NCBI RefSeq assembly: GCF_004745635.1
Contig: NZ_SRLB01000008.1
Coordinates: forward strand, 62,001 to 126,000
DNA length: 64,000 nucleotides
Source of the DNA: Methylobacterium nonmethylotrophicum
GTDB taxonomy: Bacteria; Pseudomonadota; Alphaproteobacteria; Rhizobiales; Beijerinckiaceae
Direction of reading: 5' to 3'
Part shown: one piece after another, positions 1 through 7,887 of the stretch
How the letters are laid out: each line of letters opens with the position of its first letter
Position numbering within the stretch: position 1 is the first letter of the stretch
Notes under the pieces: model-generated
The model's database searches: none
What the model saw: only the letters and a program-made list of their open reading frames with translations
What the model was told of the DNA's origin: nothing
Position numbers and translations under genes: made by a program

Positions 1-263
1 GAGGGAGCCCGGCGGACAGCATAGGGCGTGCGCAGCGACCCGGTGACGATGGCGTCGATCCGGGATGGGGCGGCGTAGCGGGCGCGGCCCTGCGACGCGA
101 CGAAGTTCGGCACGGCGGCACGACCCTCAAGGCCGCCCGGTGCGAGCGCCGGCGGGATCCCGGCCGGGGCGGTGTAGCTCTGCGCACGCGCGGACAGGGC
201 TGAGAGCGCGATGAGGACGGCGGTGACCGGGAGCAGGGCCGGAATCGACAGGCGAGCGGACAT
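1..263 (-). CDS. small secreted protein, C-terminus beyond the window
   Basis: The gene starts with ATG at 263 and reads leftwards off the window edge, so only about 87 residues are visible. Residues 1 to about 27 form a typical signal peptide: a basic N-terminus, a hydrophobic stretch, then an ALSARA cleavage-like site. The mature protein would begin near QSYTAPAG. The rest is Ala/Pro/Gly/Arg-rich with no domain I recognise, and includes an IVTGSLR segment. The same mature start, AQSYTAP, is found in the unlinked small protein at 2190-2429, so the two probably belong to one family of small periplasmic or secreted proteins. Function is unknown. Confidence is in a secreted coding sequence, not in a role. 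Confidence 0.7.
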   Translation of the reverse strand, partial: MSARLSIPALLPVTAVLIALSALSARAQSYTAPAGIPPALAPGGLEGRAAVPNFVASQGRARYAAPSRIDAIVTGSLRTPYAVRRAP

Positions 264-872
264 GCGAAGACTCCAGGTTGCTGTCGGGCGCCGCGGAGAC
301 GCCCCACCTGGATGCGGATATGCTGTGCAGGACCGGCTTATCAATCGGCAGGGCCGGCACGGACATCGCGCAATCCGGCCGGAACCGCCCTCCGCCTCGA
401 CCCGGGAGAGCGTCGAGTCATGGCGGAACAGCGATTCAAAACAATGATTTGCCGGAATTTTTGAGATTTTCGCCAGACCCCGCGCGCCGCGCGCGGCCAT
501 GTGCGGTACGGTACGCACCCGCACGGTGCGCCGGCCCCACCCGGAACCCAGGACGGGTGGGACTCAGGTGCGGGCCCGCCCGACCTCGCGTGCCCCTGGC
601 CAGATGCCTCGGCCGGTCCGTTCCGGAACCCACCGTGTTCCGCAGCACCGTGCCCGTTCTCGCCTCTCCGCCGGCCCGCGCCTATCGGTCGGCGCACCGG
701 CCGGACGCGCCCCTGCCACGGCGCCCGGCGGCACGGAGGGCATCGCGAGCCACGCAACGAGGCGAAGACGGTCCGCAGCGGCAACACCGTGCCATTTCCG
801 CCCTCCCGCCCTTGATCTCGCGCGCGCGGATCCGGCAGCGGCGCGGCAATCCAGGGCTGGAGCGGTGAGTGA
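264..872. other. 609-bp intergenic stretch, no gene supported
   Basis: Several frames are open on both strands here, as expected from the high GC, but none has a convincing start, ribosome site or protein-like composition. A short AT-richer patch near 430-475 could hold the promoter of the leftward secreted-protein gene. I see no hairpin followed by a T-run downstream of the outer-membrane gene that ends at 873. Confidence 0.5.
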
Positions 873-1877
873 TCAGAACACGTGGAACGCCACCCCGGCC
901 AGGAAGCTCTTCTCTTCCGTGCCCTTGAACGTCGCCGTCTCGACGTTGCCGAACTTGTTGAGCCAGTACTGGAAGCCGACGAAGACGTCGACCTTGTTGG
1001 GCTGGTCGTAGACGAGCTTGCCGACGTCGAGCACGAGGTTGGTGCGCGACAGGAATTCGAGGCCGCGCGGCGGATTGAACGCGTAGGCCGTGAGATCCCG
1101 GCTGATGCCGCGGCCCTTGGGCAGGACGATGTTGTTGAACCCGGTGACGCTGAGCGGCAGGCCGGTGAAGGACAGCGGAAAGCTGTAGACGATCTCGAAT
1201 TCCGGGACGGTGTTGAAGCTCTGGTCGCGGTCGGGCTGCGTGTTGAACCCGTTGCGGTTCCACTCCTTGTAGGCATGGGCCGAGAGGTTGAGGAAGCCCG
1301 CCGGCACGTCGAACGCGATGTTCAGGCCGCCGACGACGTCGCGCTTCTTCGAGCCGAAGGCGTCGTTCTGCGAGTTGGCGTCGAAGCCGAAGGAGAGCGA
1401 CACGTCCTTGACGAGGCCCGCCACCGCGAAGGCCTTGGTATTGGTGAGCGCGTTGAGGCTCAGCGTGCCGCGGTAGAGGCCGTAGGCTTCGGTGTTTCCG
1501 TAATCGGCGAAGTAGGGCGCCCCGATGCTGCCCGGCGGGTTGGTTGTGCCGGCGGGAAACTGCGAGCCCGATTTCAGGATGTCGAGCGAGAAGAAGTTGG
1601 TGCCGTAGGCCCAGGCATCCGCGTGCGCGATGTTGAGGATCTGCTTGGGCGCCTCACGGCTGCGGAAGGTCCCGTTGGCCTGCAGGATCTGGACTCCGGG
1701 TGTCACGGTCGGGAACTGGTAGCGGTAGCTGATCTGGGTGTCCGAGAACACGAAGAACGACGCGTCGACCGGCGGGACCACCGCGGCCGGAGCCTTCTTG
1801 GCCGGAACATCGGCAGCGCCGGCCGGACACATCGCCGCCACTCCGAGAACGGCCGCGGTGAGAATCCTGGCGAACAT
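873..1877 (-). CDS. outer-membrane beta-barrel protein, possibly Tsx-like
   Basis: This is a 334-residue protein starting MFARILTAAV at 1877, where a signal peptide ending near CPAGAADV begins; an in-frame start 39 bases upstream would put a charged extension before that signal and is less likely. The mature part has alternating polar and hydrophobic stretches with many aromatic residues (FSDTQISYRYQF near the start, GFQYWLNKFG near the end), as in porin-type barrels. The pattern and length resemble nucleoside-channel (Tsx-like) proteins, but I cannot fix the family. The chain ends in HVF, and a terminal Phe is typical of outer-membrane proteins recognised by the BAM machinery. It stands alone, with no co-directional neighbour within 300 bp. 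Confidence 0.7.
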   Translation of the reverse strand: MFARILTAAVLGVAAMCPAGAADVPAKKAPAAVVPPVDASFFVFSDTQISYRYQFPTVTPGVQILQANGTFRSREAPKQILNIAHADAWAYGTNFFSLDILKSGSQFPAGTTNPPGSIGAPYFADYGNTEAYGLYRGTLSLNALTNTKAFAVAGLVKDVSLSFGFDANSQNDAFGSKKRDVVGGLNIAFDVPAGFLNLSAHAYKEWNRNGFNTQPDRDQSFNTVPEFEIVYSFPLSFTGLPLSVTGFNNIVLPKGRGISRDLTAYAFNPPRGLEFLSRTNLVLDVGKLVYDQPNKVDVFVGFQYWLNKFGNVETATFKGTEEKSFLAGVAFHVF

Positions 1878-2189
1878 CGGCTCATTCCTTCCAAAAGTCC
1901 GCCCGTCCCGCAGCAACCGATGTGCCAGTCACGGAGAGCCCCATCCGGTCGACTTGCCCTCCTCAAGGGAACGTCACATTTTCGCAACATCGTGGGCGGA
2001 GAGCGCATGCGGACATCCCCGGAGCGGGCCCGTGCCGCATCACTGTGCCGGGCCACGGCCGATCGCGTGCCGAGCCGCCGCGCCCCAGACGTGGACGACC
2101 GCGGTGGCGAGCGGAGCCGTTGGCCCGTCCCTTGCTCCGACGGATGGGCCCGTCACGCCTCGCTCGCGCGAGTTCCGGAGCCGCCCGCC
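1878..2189. other. 312-bp divergent intergenic region
   Basis: It separates the leftward outer-membrane gene from the rightward small secreted-protein gene and must carry both promoters. I could not pick out a clear promoter or operator. Open frames crossing it look like composition artefacts. Confidence 0.4.
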
Positions 2190-2429
2190 TTGCTGAAATC
2201 CGCCCTGATCGTCCTCGTCCTGGCCGGCTCCATGAGCGCCGCCAACGCCCAGTCCTACACGGCGCCGAGCCCCACCGACGTGCCGACCACCGCGACCCGG
2301 ACCCTGAGCAAGGCCGACCGCAAGGTCGCCTGCACCGGCGCGGCGGACCGGCGCGGCCTTCGTGGACTGACCCGGCAGCAGTTCCGGGCCGCCTGCCGCG
2401 GGCGCCCGATCCCGCGATCCGTCAACTGA
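2190..2429 (+). CDS. small secreted basic protein
   Basis: A 79-residue protein with a TTG start at 2190. I chose this start because it places a short basic N-terminus (LKSALIV) directly before the hydrophobic core of a signal peptide cleaved near SAANA-QSYTAP. The mature protein is about 58 residues, rich in Thr, Arg and Ala, with two cysteines (KVACTGA and AACRGRP) that could form a disulfide in the periplasm. The mature N-terminus matches that of the secreted protein at the left window edge. The frame is open far upstream, so the start is uncertain. No function can be assigned. Confidence 0.6.
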   Translation: MLKSALIVLVLAGSMSAANAQSYTAPSPTDVPTTATRTLSKADRKVACTGAADRRGLRGLTRQQFRAACRGRPIPRSVN

Positions 2430-3538
2430 CATGAGCGGTGAGATGACCGGTCCTCAATGACGCTCCGGCTCCGTTCTCGGATGTTCGCCCAGCCTGAGGG
2501 CCTCCAGGAGCCACCGCGTCCTGTCGGACATCCAAGTAGGGTCAGCGAGCTGATGCGTCAGCATCGTGGGCCGCCGGTACGATGCCGCCGCGCCTGTGAA
2601 AGGACTCGTTCGAAGGCGCCGAAGGCATCCTCGTCCACGCCTCAGTGGACTGTTGCACCATGGGCTCGTGAGGCTGCCGAGACCGACTCAGCTCAGAGCG
2701 CCTTGGCGAGATGGACCGCGACGCCGCCCAGAACGGCTCCTCGCGCTCGACGCCGTAGCCGGCCCGCCGGTAGAAGTCGACGTTGCTGGCATATGCCTGG
2801 TTCGTCCCAAGCTTGATCGTCGTGTGGCCGAGCGTGCGCGCATCATCCTCAGCCCGCCGCAGCATGCGCCGGCCGAGCCCTTGCCCCTGCTGCGCGGGCG
2901 CGACCGCGAGGTTCTCGACCCAGAGGTGATCGGCGCGCGGGATCGTCTCGATCAGCGCGACGAGGGCACCGTCCTGCTCCAGCAGGTCGAAGCGGTGCAG
3001 GCGCACGGCCAGCGCGTAATCGGCCGTCATCGGGACCGGCTTCCGGCCGGTCGCCGGGATCCACTTCGCGTAGGCCTGCCTCACCAGGGCCTGGATCGCA
3101 GGCACGTCCGCCTGCGTGGCGGAACGCAGGGTGTCCGCCCCATCCGGCCCCGCGACCGCCGTCACCTCGATCCTCGACGAGGGCGTCCGGCCGCGCCAGC
3201 GCCGCGACGACAATGACAGTGACGGCGGCGGGCCCGTCGGAGGCCCAGCGCACCCGGCGTACCTGCCCAAGCGCGGGACAATCGTCGGCCCGCGTCAGGA
3301 AGAATGTCGCCTTGGAGATGTCGGGCCGTCCGAGGCTGGCCGCGGCGAGCAGCGCCTCGACATTGTCCATCGCCTGCCCGAGCTGGTCTGCGAACGTCGC
3401 GTGCATCCGGCCGTCCGGCGCGACGCCGAAATGGCCCGAGACGAAAAGGGTGCGGCCGGCCGGGACCTCGCGGGCGTGAGTGTAGATCGTGCGGAACTCC
3501 TCCGGCACGGTCCAGATAGCCGGCGGTTCGATGGTCTT

Positions 3539-3565
3539 TGAACCGCTCCGGGTTTCCCGGAGGCT
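3539..3565 (+). repeat. left inverted repeat of the IS3 element
   Basis: It begins TGAACCGCTCCGGG and matches the reverse complement of 4830-4856 at 25 of 27 positions. The host flank is CTT. Confidence 0.93.
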
Positions 3566-3588
3566 CCAACTTCTGAGAGGATGGAGGC

Positions 3589-3915
3589 ATGACGAAGCGA
3601 ACAGCCCCTTTTTCGCCTGAGGTGCGCGAGCGCGCGGTGCGGATGGTGCGCGACCATGAAGGCGAGCACGGCTCGCAGTGGTCGGCGATCCAGTCGATTG
3701 CGGCTAAGGTCGGCTGCTCGGGCGAGACGCTGCGGAACTGGGTGCGTCAGTCCGAGCGGGATCAGGGCGTGCGTCCTGGCCAGACGACGGACGAGCGCGA
3801 GCGGATCAAAGCACTGGAGCGAGAGGTTCGCGAGCTGCGACAAGCCAACGAGATCCTGCGCAAGGCGTCGGCGTATTTCGCGATGGCGGAGCTCGACCGC
3901 CGGTCTCGGCCATGA
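3589..3915 (+). CDS. IS3-family transposase OrfA (DNA-binding subunit)
   Basis: A 108-residue protein. Residues about 8-60 form the helix-turn-helix of IS3 OrfA ([12 protein letters not shown], then [12 protein letters not shown]). A charged, leucine-spaced helix follows (residues about 68-92, [16 protein letters not shown]), likely for oligomerisation with OrfB. The start has a purine-rich site (GAGAGGATGGAGGC) ahead of the ATG. The stop overlaps the OrfB start as ATGA at 3912-3915. OrfB lies in the -1 frame, as needed for programmed frameshifting to a fused OrfAB transposase, but I see no A-rich slippery heptamer, so coupled restart is an alternative. Confidence 0.92.
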   Translation: MTKRTAPFSPEVRERAVRMVRDHEGEHGSQWSAIQSIAAKVGCSGETLRNWVRQSERDQGVRPGQTTDERERIKALEREVRELRQANEILRKASAYFAMAELDRRSRP

Positions 3916-4817
3916 TCAGCTTCATCGACGAGCATCGAGAGGTCTACGGGGTCGAGCCGATCTGCAGGGTATTGCCGATCGCCCCGTCGACCTACTACGC
4001 GCATGCTGCCCGGCGCGCCGATCCGGACAAGCAACCGGCTCGTGCTCGCAGCGACGCGGCGTTGATGATCGAGATCCAGCGTGTGTTCGAGGCGAACCTC
4101 TGCGTCTACGGCGTGCGCAAGATCTGGCGGCAACTGGCCCGGGAGGGGATCGTGACCGCGCGATGCACGGTGACGCGGCTGATGCGCCGATTGGGCTTGG
4201 CGGGGGTGGTGCGGGGCAGGACCGTACGCACCACGATCTCCGACCCGGCCGCAGCTTGCCCCCTCGACCGCGTCAACCGTCAGTTCAAGGCTCCCCGGCC
4301 GAATGCCTTGTGGGTCAGCGACTTCACCTACGTAGCGACGTGGTCGGGCTTCGTGTACGTGGCCTTCGTCATCGATGTGTTCGCTCGGCGCATCGTCGGT
4401 TGGCGAGCCTCACGCAGCGCTCAGGCAAGCTTCGTTCTGGATGCTCTGGAGCAGGCATTGCACGAGCGTCGTCCCGTCCAGGGCAGCGGGCTGGTGCATC
4501 ACTCGGACCGCGGCTCGCAATATTTAGCTCTACGGTACACAGAGCGCCTGGCCGGAGCGGGCATCGAGCCGTCGGTCGGCAGCGTCGGCGACTCTTACGA
4601 CAACGCCCTGGCAGAGACGATCAACGGCCTGTTCAAGGCGGAGGTGATCCACCGGCGAGGACCCTGGCGCTCCTTCGAGGCGGTCGAGTACGCCACCCTG
4701 GAATGGGTCGACTGGTACAACCACCGTCGCCTCCTCGCGCCCATCGGCAACGTCCCTCCCGCCGAGGCCGAAGCGCGCTATCATGCCCACGTCGGTGACC
4801 AAGCCCTGGCCGCCTGA
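3912..4817 (+). CDS. IS3-family transposase OrfB (DDE integrase-fold)
   Basis: A 301-residue catalytic subunit. The N-terminal HTH_21-like segment (residues about 40-95, [10 protein letters not shown]) precedes the retroviral-integrase core. The three acidic residues of the DDE triad are visible in [17 protein letters not shown] and [12 protein letters not shown], and the last is followed by the usual K. The C-terminal YNHRRL motif is also present. It cuts and joins the element ends at the target DNA. No stop or shift interrupts it, so the element looks active. Confidence 0.93.
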   Translation: MISFIDEHREVYGVEPICRVLPIAPSTYYAHAARRADPDKQPARARSDAALMIEIQRVFEANLCVYGVRKIWRQLAREGIVTARCTVTRLMRRLGLAGVVRGRTVRTTISDPAAACPLDRVNRQFKAPRPNALWVSDFTYVATWSGFVYVAFVIDVFARRIVGWRASRSAQASFVLDALEQALHERRPVQGSGLVHHSDRGSQYLALRYTERLAGAGIEPSVGSVGDSYDNALAETINGLFKAEVIHRRGPWRSFEAVEYATLEWVDWYNHRRLLAPIGNVPPAEAEARYHAHVGDQALAA

Positions 4818-4829
4818 CCCAAGACAAAC

Positions 4830-4856
4830 AGCCTCCGAAAAACCCGGAGCGGTTCA
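4830..4856 (-). repeat. right inverted repeat of the IS3 element
   Basis: It ends GAGCGGTTCA at 4856, directly before the second CTT target duplicate at 4857-4859. Base 4860 onwards is the start codon region of the interrupted host gene. Confidence 0.93.
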
Positions 4857-4862
4857 CTTCAT

Positions 4863-5197
4863 GGTTTTCGACTTGGCTTGCGCCCCCGTGCCCCCGAGAG
4901 ATCGGGCTCCACTGCACGGGGCAGGTGAGGCCCCCGCCGCGTTCCGCGCCGGGAGGCTCGGGAAAACGCGATCCGGTGTGGGTGCAAGCGAGCGGCGAGC
5001 GGGCCGCTCAAGCTGGCGAGGAGCTAAACGCCCCCGTCACGCCGACCGCGTCGAACGCAGCGTCGACGTCGGACGATCAACGTCTGACAGACCAAGCTCA
5101 TCAGATGACGCAAGGGCAAATTCCTCTTGAAGGCAACCGACCCGCTGCAAATCGTGTATGGCGATGCGGCAGTTTCAGGAGGGTCCCGACGCACAGG
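4863..5197. other. 335-bp intergenic stretch, no gene supported
   Basis: It lies upstream of the interrupted RidA-GNAT start and downstream of the leftward gene ending at 5198, so it should hold the promoter of the interrupted gene. A rightward open frame crosses it but has no credible ribosome site or protein-like content. Confidence 0.4.
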
Positions 5198-5464
5198 TCA
5201 CTGATCGGGCTTCTTGGGTGTTCTCAGCCACGGAAATCCAACAGCCGACCGCTCCGCCTCCCAATCGACGGGCAGGTCCAAAATTTCGAGAAGTGTCGGG
5301 TCGCGCTCCAGCATGTGATTGAAACCTACGACCGAAGGTCGGTCGTCCTCATCGTGATCATCTCCACATAGGCACTGCCAATCGCCATCCGCGCGGCAAA
5401 CGAGCAAGACTGGCCAACGCCGGTATAAGACGTGAGCGCAGACGAAGCAGGCCGTTTCCGCCAT
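5198..5464 (-). CDS. small conserved hypothetical protein with a CxxC-like N-terminus
   Basis: An 88-residue soluble protein. I chose the start at 5464 because a good Shine-Dalgarno (GAGGAAGGG) lies just before it; an upstream in-frame start would add 56 residues of unlikely sequence. It opens MAETACFVCAHVL and then has CRADGDWQCLCG, which gives four cysteines in two CxxC/CxC-like pairs. An acidic HDEDD run follows, then NHMLERDPTLLEILDLP. The pairs could bind a metal. I recognise the layout from small uncharacterised proteobacterial proteins, but no function is known to me. GC is lower than in its neighbours, hinting at transfer alongside the adjacent IS region. Confidence 0.75.
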   Translation of the reverse strand: MAETACFVCAHVLYRRWPVLLVCRADGDWQCLCGDDHDEDDRPSVVGFNHMLERDPTLLEILDLPVDWEAERSAVGFPWLRTPKKPDQ

Positions 5465-5713
5465 CCAACCCTTCCTCAACACCGCGTTGGACGTCTCGAA
5501 CGCCCAGATACAAAACCGGAAGCTGCTCCCCGCTGGAATGGGAGGCCGCGCGACGTGTCGCCAGCCTGAGTAACTTGGCAGGACGACATTCCGTAACGAC
5601 ACCTTTAGCCTATCGTCGAACTCGCAAAGCAAGCTCTGTCAAGTCCCCTGCGACACCGCGCAACCGCTGACGGAATGTCGCGCGCTGCTCCCCGCAGTCA
5701 GGCGATCCGATCA

Positions 5714-5740
5714 GGAACCGGCATCCAGATCATATGTTAT
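5714..5740 (+). promoter_or_regulatory. EcfG-type (general stress) promoter candidate
   Basis: GGAAC at 5714-5718 is followed after 16 bases by TGTT at 5735-5738, close to the alphaproteobacterial EcfG consensus GGAAC-N16/17-CGTT. It lies about 45 bp upstream of the start of a small hydrophilic protein, a gene type often placed in the PhyR-NepR-EcfG stress regulon. The -10 differs from consensus at one base. Confidence 0.5.
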
Positions 5741-5785
5741 CGAACCACTCACCACGGCACACCGCATATCGAGGGAGATACCCGA

Positions 5786-5950
5786 ATGGCGGACAAGAAG
5801 CAACAGTCTCAGTCGCACAATACTGACGACAACACCCGCCACAACCACAAGAATCCGGAAGCGCCGAACCAGGGCACCGTGCAGCACTCGGATGACGGGC
5901 GCCTGAAGGAGAACCGCGAGAAGGGCATCCATCGCGGCGACAAGGAGTAG
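5786..5950 (+). CDS. small very hydrophilic protein, likely stress-induced
   Basis: A 54-residue protein starting MADKKQQSQSHN, with a GAGGGAGA ribosome site just upstream. It is almost entirely polar: rich in Asn, Gln, His, Lys, Asp and Glu, with no hydrophobic core. It should therefore be intrinsically disordered and cytoplasmic. Such composition resembles small stress or desiccation proteins, which fits the EcfG-like promoter ahead of it. A strong intrinsic terminator follows at 5972, so it is a single-gene transcript. The function is unproven. Confidence 0.75.
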   Translation: MADKKQQSQSHNTDDNTRHNHKNPEAPNQGTVQHSDDGRLKENREKGIHRGDKE

Positions 5951-5971
5951 ATTTCCCCTCGACGGGAACGG

Positions 5972-6003
5972 GAGGGCCGCCGCGAGGCGGCCCTCTCTTT
6001 TTG
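5972..6003 (+). terminator. intrinsic terminator
   Basis: A perfect 10-bp stem, GAGGGCCGCC and GGCGGCCCTC, encloses a GCGA loop and is followed by TCTTTTT. It ends the small hydrophilic gene and may also act against the converging gene that ends at 6005. Confidence 0.93.
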
Positions 6004-6004
6004 G

Positions 6005-6547
6005 TCACGCCGCCGGGCGACCGTCGCGCCAGGGGCGCAAGGGGCCCGGGATGCGGAAATCGCGCGGCACCGCGAAGTCGCGGGCGGCGCCGTGGGCGGC
6101 CGCGAGCCCGCGCGGGAAGCCGCTGCGGTTGTGGTACTCGTAGGCACCCCGCGGGGCCGGGCGCTTGTCGGCGGTGAGGCCCTGGACGCAGGCGATGTCG
6201 GCGAGCGTCACGCCCGCCACCGCGACGGTGGCGAGCGCCAGGTTGCCGGAGCGGGGGTTGTCGCCCTCGAAGCCGGTCGCCAGGGTGGCGAGGTCGAGGG
6301 CGTCGCCCGCGACCCGGCCCCAGATCCACGGCGTCGGATCGTGGCTCATCAGGATCGCGGCACCGGTCGCGACCTCGCGGGCGCCGTAGGCCTGGATCAG
6401 GGCCTCGCGGCCCTCAAGGCCGAGGGCCCGGCAGAGCGCGCGGGGCGCCAGGATCTCGGCGAGGCCGAGCCCGATCGAGAACCAGCCGAGGCCGCGGGCC
6501 AGCGCATCGTGCGCGGAGCGCGAGCGGGGATCGACACTCCTCTTCAT
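6005..6547 (-). CDS. membrane protein coupled to an alcohol dehydrogenase
   Basis: A 180-residue protein whose ATG at 6547 overlaps the stop of the upstream dehydrogenase as ATGA, so the two are translationally coupled. The first 130 residues hold three to four hydrophobic segments ([42 protein letters not shown]). The C-terminal 50 residues are polar and basic. Homologous segments, as I recall, occur at the N-terminus of proteins annotated as cyclase/dehydrase in this bacterial group; the polyketide-cyclase part is absent here. It probably sits in the inner membrane. No catalytic function can be assigned. Confidence 0.75.
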   Translation of the reverse strand: MKRSVDPRSRSAHDALARGLGWFSIGLGLAEILAPRALCRALGLEGREALIQAYGAREVATGAAILMSHDPTPWIWGRVAGDALDLATLATGFEGDNPRSGNLALATVAVAGVTLADIACVQGLTADKRPAPRGAYEYHNRSGFPRGLAAAHGAARDFAVPRDFRIPGPLRPWRDGRPAA

Positions 6548-7716
6548 GGCCGGATCATCACCTTGATGCAGCCGTCCTGCTTGTCGCGAAACGTCCGGTA
6601 CATCTCCGGCCCCTGCTCCAGCCCGACCGTGTGGGTGATCACGAAGGACGGGTCGATCTGCCCCTCCTCGATCCGCCGCAAGAGGTCGTCGGTCCAGCGG
6701 TTGACGTGGGTCTGGCCCATCCGGAAGGTCAGGCCCTTGTTCATCGCCGCGCCGAACGGCACCTTGTCGATCAGGCCGCCATAGACGCCCGGGATCGACA
6801 GCACGCCCGCCGGCCGGCAGGCCATGATCATCTGGCGCAGCACGTGCGGCCGGTCGCTCTCCAGCATCACCGCCTGCTTGGCGCGGTCGTAGAGCGAGTC
6901 GAGCGAGGTGGTGGCGTGGGCCTCCATCCCGACCGAGTCGATGCACTTCTCCGGCCCCTTGCCGCCGGTCATGTCGTTGAGCCTGGCGACGACGTTCGAC
7001 TCCTCGGTAAGGTCGATCGTCTCGGCGCCGCCGGCCCGCGCCATGGTCAGGCGCTCCGGCACCCGGTCGATGGCGATGACGCGCCTGGCCCCGAGCAGGA
7101 TCGCCGAGCGAATCGCCATCTGGCCGACCGGGCCGCAGCCCCAGATCGCCACATTGTCCTCCGGTTGGATGTCGCACTGCACCGCCGCCTGCCAGCCGGT
7201 CGGGAAGATGTCGGAGAGGAACAGGAGCTTCTCGTCCGGGATGCCCTTCGGCACCTTGATGTGGGTGGCGTCCGCGAAGGGCACCCGCAGGTACTCGGCC
7301 TGGCCCCCGGCATAGCCGCCGGTGAGGTGGGTGTAGCCGAACAGGCCCGCCGTGGTGTGGCCGAAGGCGGCCGCGGCGAGCGCGGCGTTGCGGTTGGTGC
7401 GCTCGCAGACCGAGAAGTTGCCGCGCCTGCATTGCTCGCACTGGCCGCAGATGATGGTGAACGGCACCACGATCCGGTCACCGACCTTCAGCGTCGTGTT
7501 GTCCCGGCCGACCTCGACCACCTCGCCCATGGTCTCGTGGCCCATGATGTCGCCCGACTTCATGCCCGGCATGAAGTGGTCGTAGAGGTGCAGGTCGGAG
7601 CCGCAGATGGCGCAGGAGGTCACCTTGATGATCGCGTCGCGCCCGTCCTCGATCGTCGGATCGGGAACCGTGTCGCAGCGGATATCCGCAGTGCCGTGCC
7701 AGACGAGGGCCTTCAT
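6544..7716 (-). CDS. zinc-dependent alcohol dehydrogenase (MDR, Tdh/formaldehyde-dehydrogenase-like)
   Basis: A 390-residue cytosolic enzyme of the medium-chain dehydrogenase family, oxidising an alcohol or aldehyde with NAD(P). The catalytic zinc site is visible as CAICGSDLH (residues about 37-45) and GHETMGE (about 59-65). The structural zinc site is the four-cysteine loop [15 protein letters not shown] (about 91-105). The nucleotide fold has GCGPVGQM. Length and the long insertion after the Rossmann motif resemble the glutathione-independent formaldehyde dehydrogenase/threonine dehydrogenase-like group, but the substrate is not evident. I chose the start at 7716, where homology begins; a longer frame upstream lacks it. 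It is followed at once by a coupled membrane-protein gene. Confidence 0.9.
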   Translation of the reverse strand: MKALVWHGTADIRCDTVPDPTIEDGRDAIIKVTSCAICGSDLHLYDHFMPGMKSGDIMGHETMGEVVEVGRDNTTLKVGDRIVVPFTIICGQCEQCRRGNFSVCERTNRNAALAAAAFGHTTAGLFGYTHLTGGYAGGQAEYLRVPFADATHIKVPKGIPDEKLLFLSDIFPTGWQAAVQCDIQPEDNVAIWGCGPVGQMAIRSAILLGARRVIAIDRVPERLTMARAGGAETIDLTEESNVVARLNDMTGGKGPEKCIDSVGMEAHATTSLDSLYDRAKQAVMLESDRPHVLRQMIMACRPAGVLSIPGVYGGLIDKVPFGAAMNKGLTFRMGQTHVNRWTDDLLRRIEEGQIDPSFVITHTVGLEQGPEMYRTFRDKQDGCIKVMIRP

Positions 7717-7887
7717 CGCTGATCGGTCTCCGAGGCTCGTGCCGCACAAGGCCGGGATTGGCCTTTTGGCGCGCACGGACCGTCCTCCGGCAGGATGCTA
7801 ATACTCCCTACCGGTAGTCGGTATTGCTCGGACAACCGATCAGCGTCGGGGCTGTTCCTTGGGGTTTCTCCTCGGTGTCGCGCGCCT

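Larger units (their letters stand above)
3539..4856 (+). mobile_element. complete IS3-family insertion sequence, 1318 bp
   Basis: The element has 27-bp terminal inverted repeats (3539-3565 and 4830-4856) that differ at two positions and end TG...CA. It carries two overlapping transposase frames, the second in the -1 frame. The bases next to each end are CTT (3536-3538 and 4857-4859), a 3-bp target duplication usual for this family. The coding layout (orfA of 108 residues, orfB of 301 with a DDE core) fits the IS3 family, perhaps its IS51-like group. Both frames are intact, so the element may still move. It sits antisense inside a RidA-GNAT gene. Confidence 0.93.
2693..4862 (-). pseudogene. 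RidA-GNAT fusion gene interrupted by an IS3 element and two frameshifts
   Basis: The reading frame can be rebuilt across the insertion element. It starts with ATG at 4862 and AAG at 4859; the element then intervenes, and the gene resumes at 3535 (ACC ATC GAA), giving MKTIEPPAIW. The first domain is RidA/YjgF-like (LFVSGHFG, ATFFLTRAD, LVEIEVTAVA). A surplus base near 3171-3174 breaks the frame, after which the sequence continues directly into a GNAT acetyltransferase domain (acetyl-CoA loop QQGQGLGRR, then GYGVEREEP). A base is missing near 2723; restoring it gives GGVAVHLAKAL and a stop at 2693. With both corrections the length is an exact multiple of three, 282 residues. No stop lies between the domains in the repaired frame, so the ancestor was probably a fusion. 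The present copy cannot make it. Confidence 0.8.

Noticed and set aside
882..2429. A 515-codon rightward frame ending at the small secreted protein.
   Set aside because: Its first 430 codons are antisense to an outer-membrane protein. Only the last 79 codons look like a protein.
4925..5371. A rightward 148-codon frame beside the IS element.
   Set aside because: It overlaps the well-supported minus-strand gene at 5198-5464 and has no protein-like composition or ribosome site.
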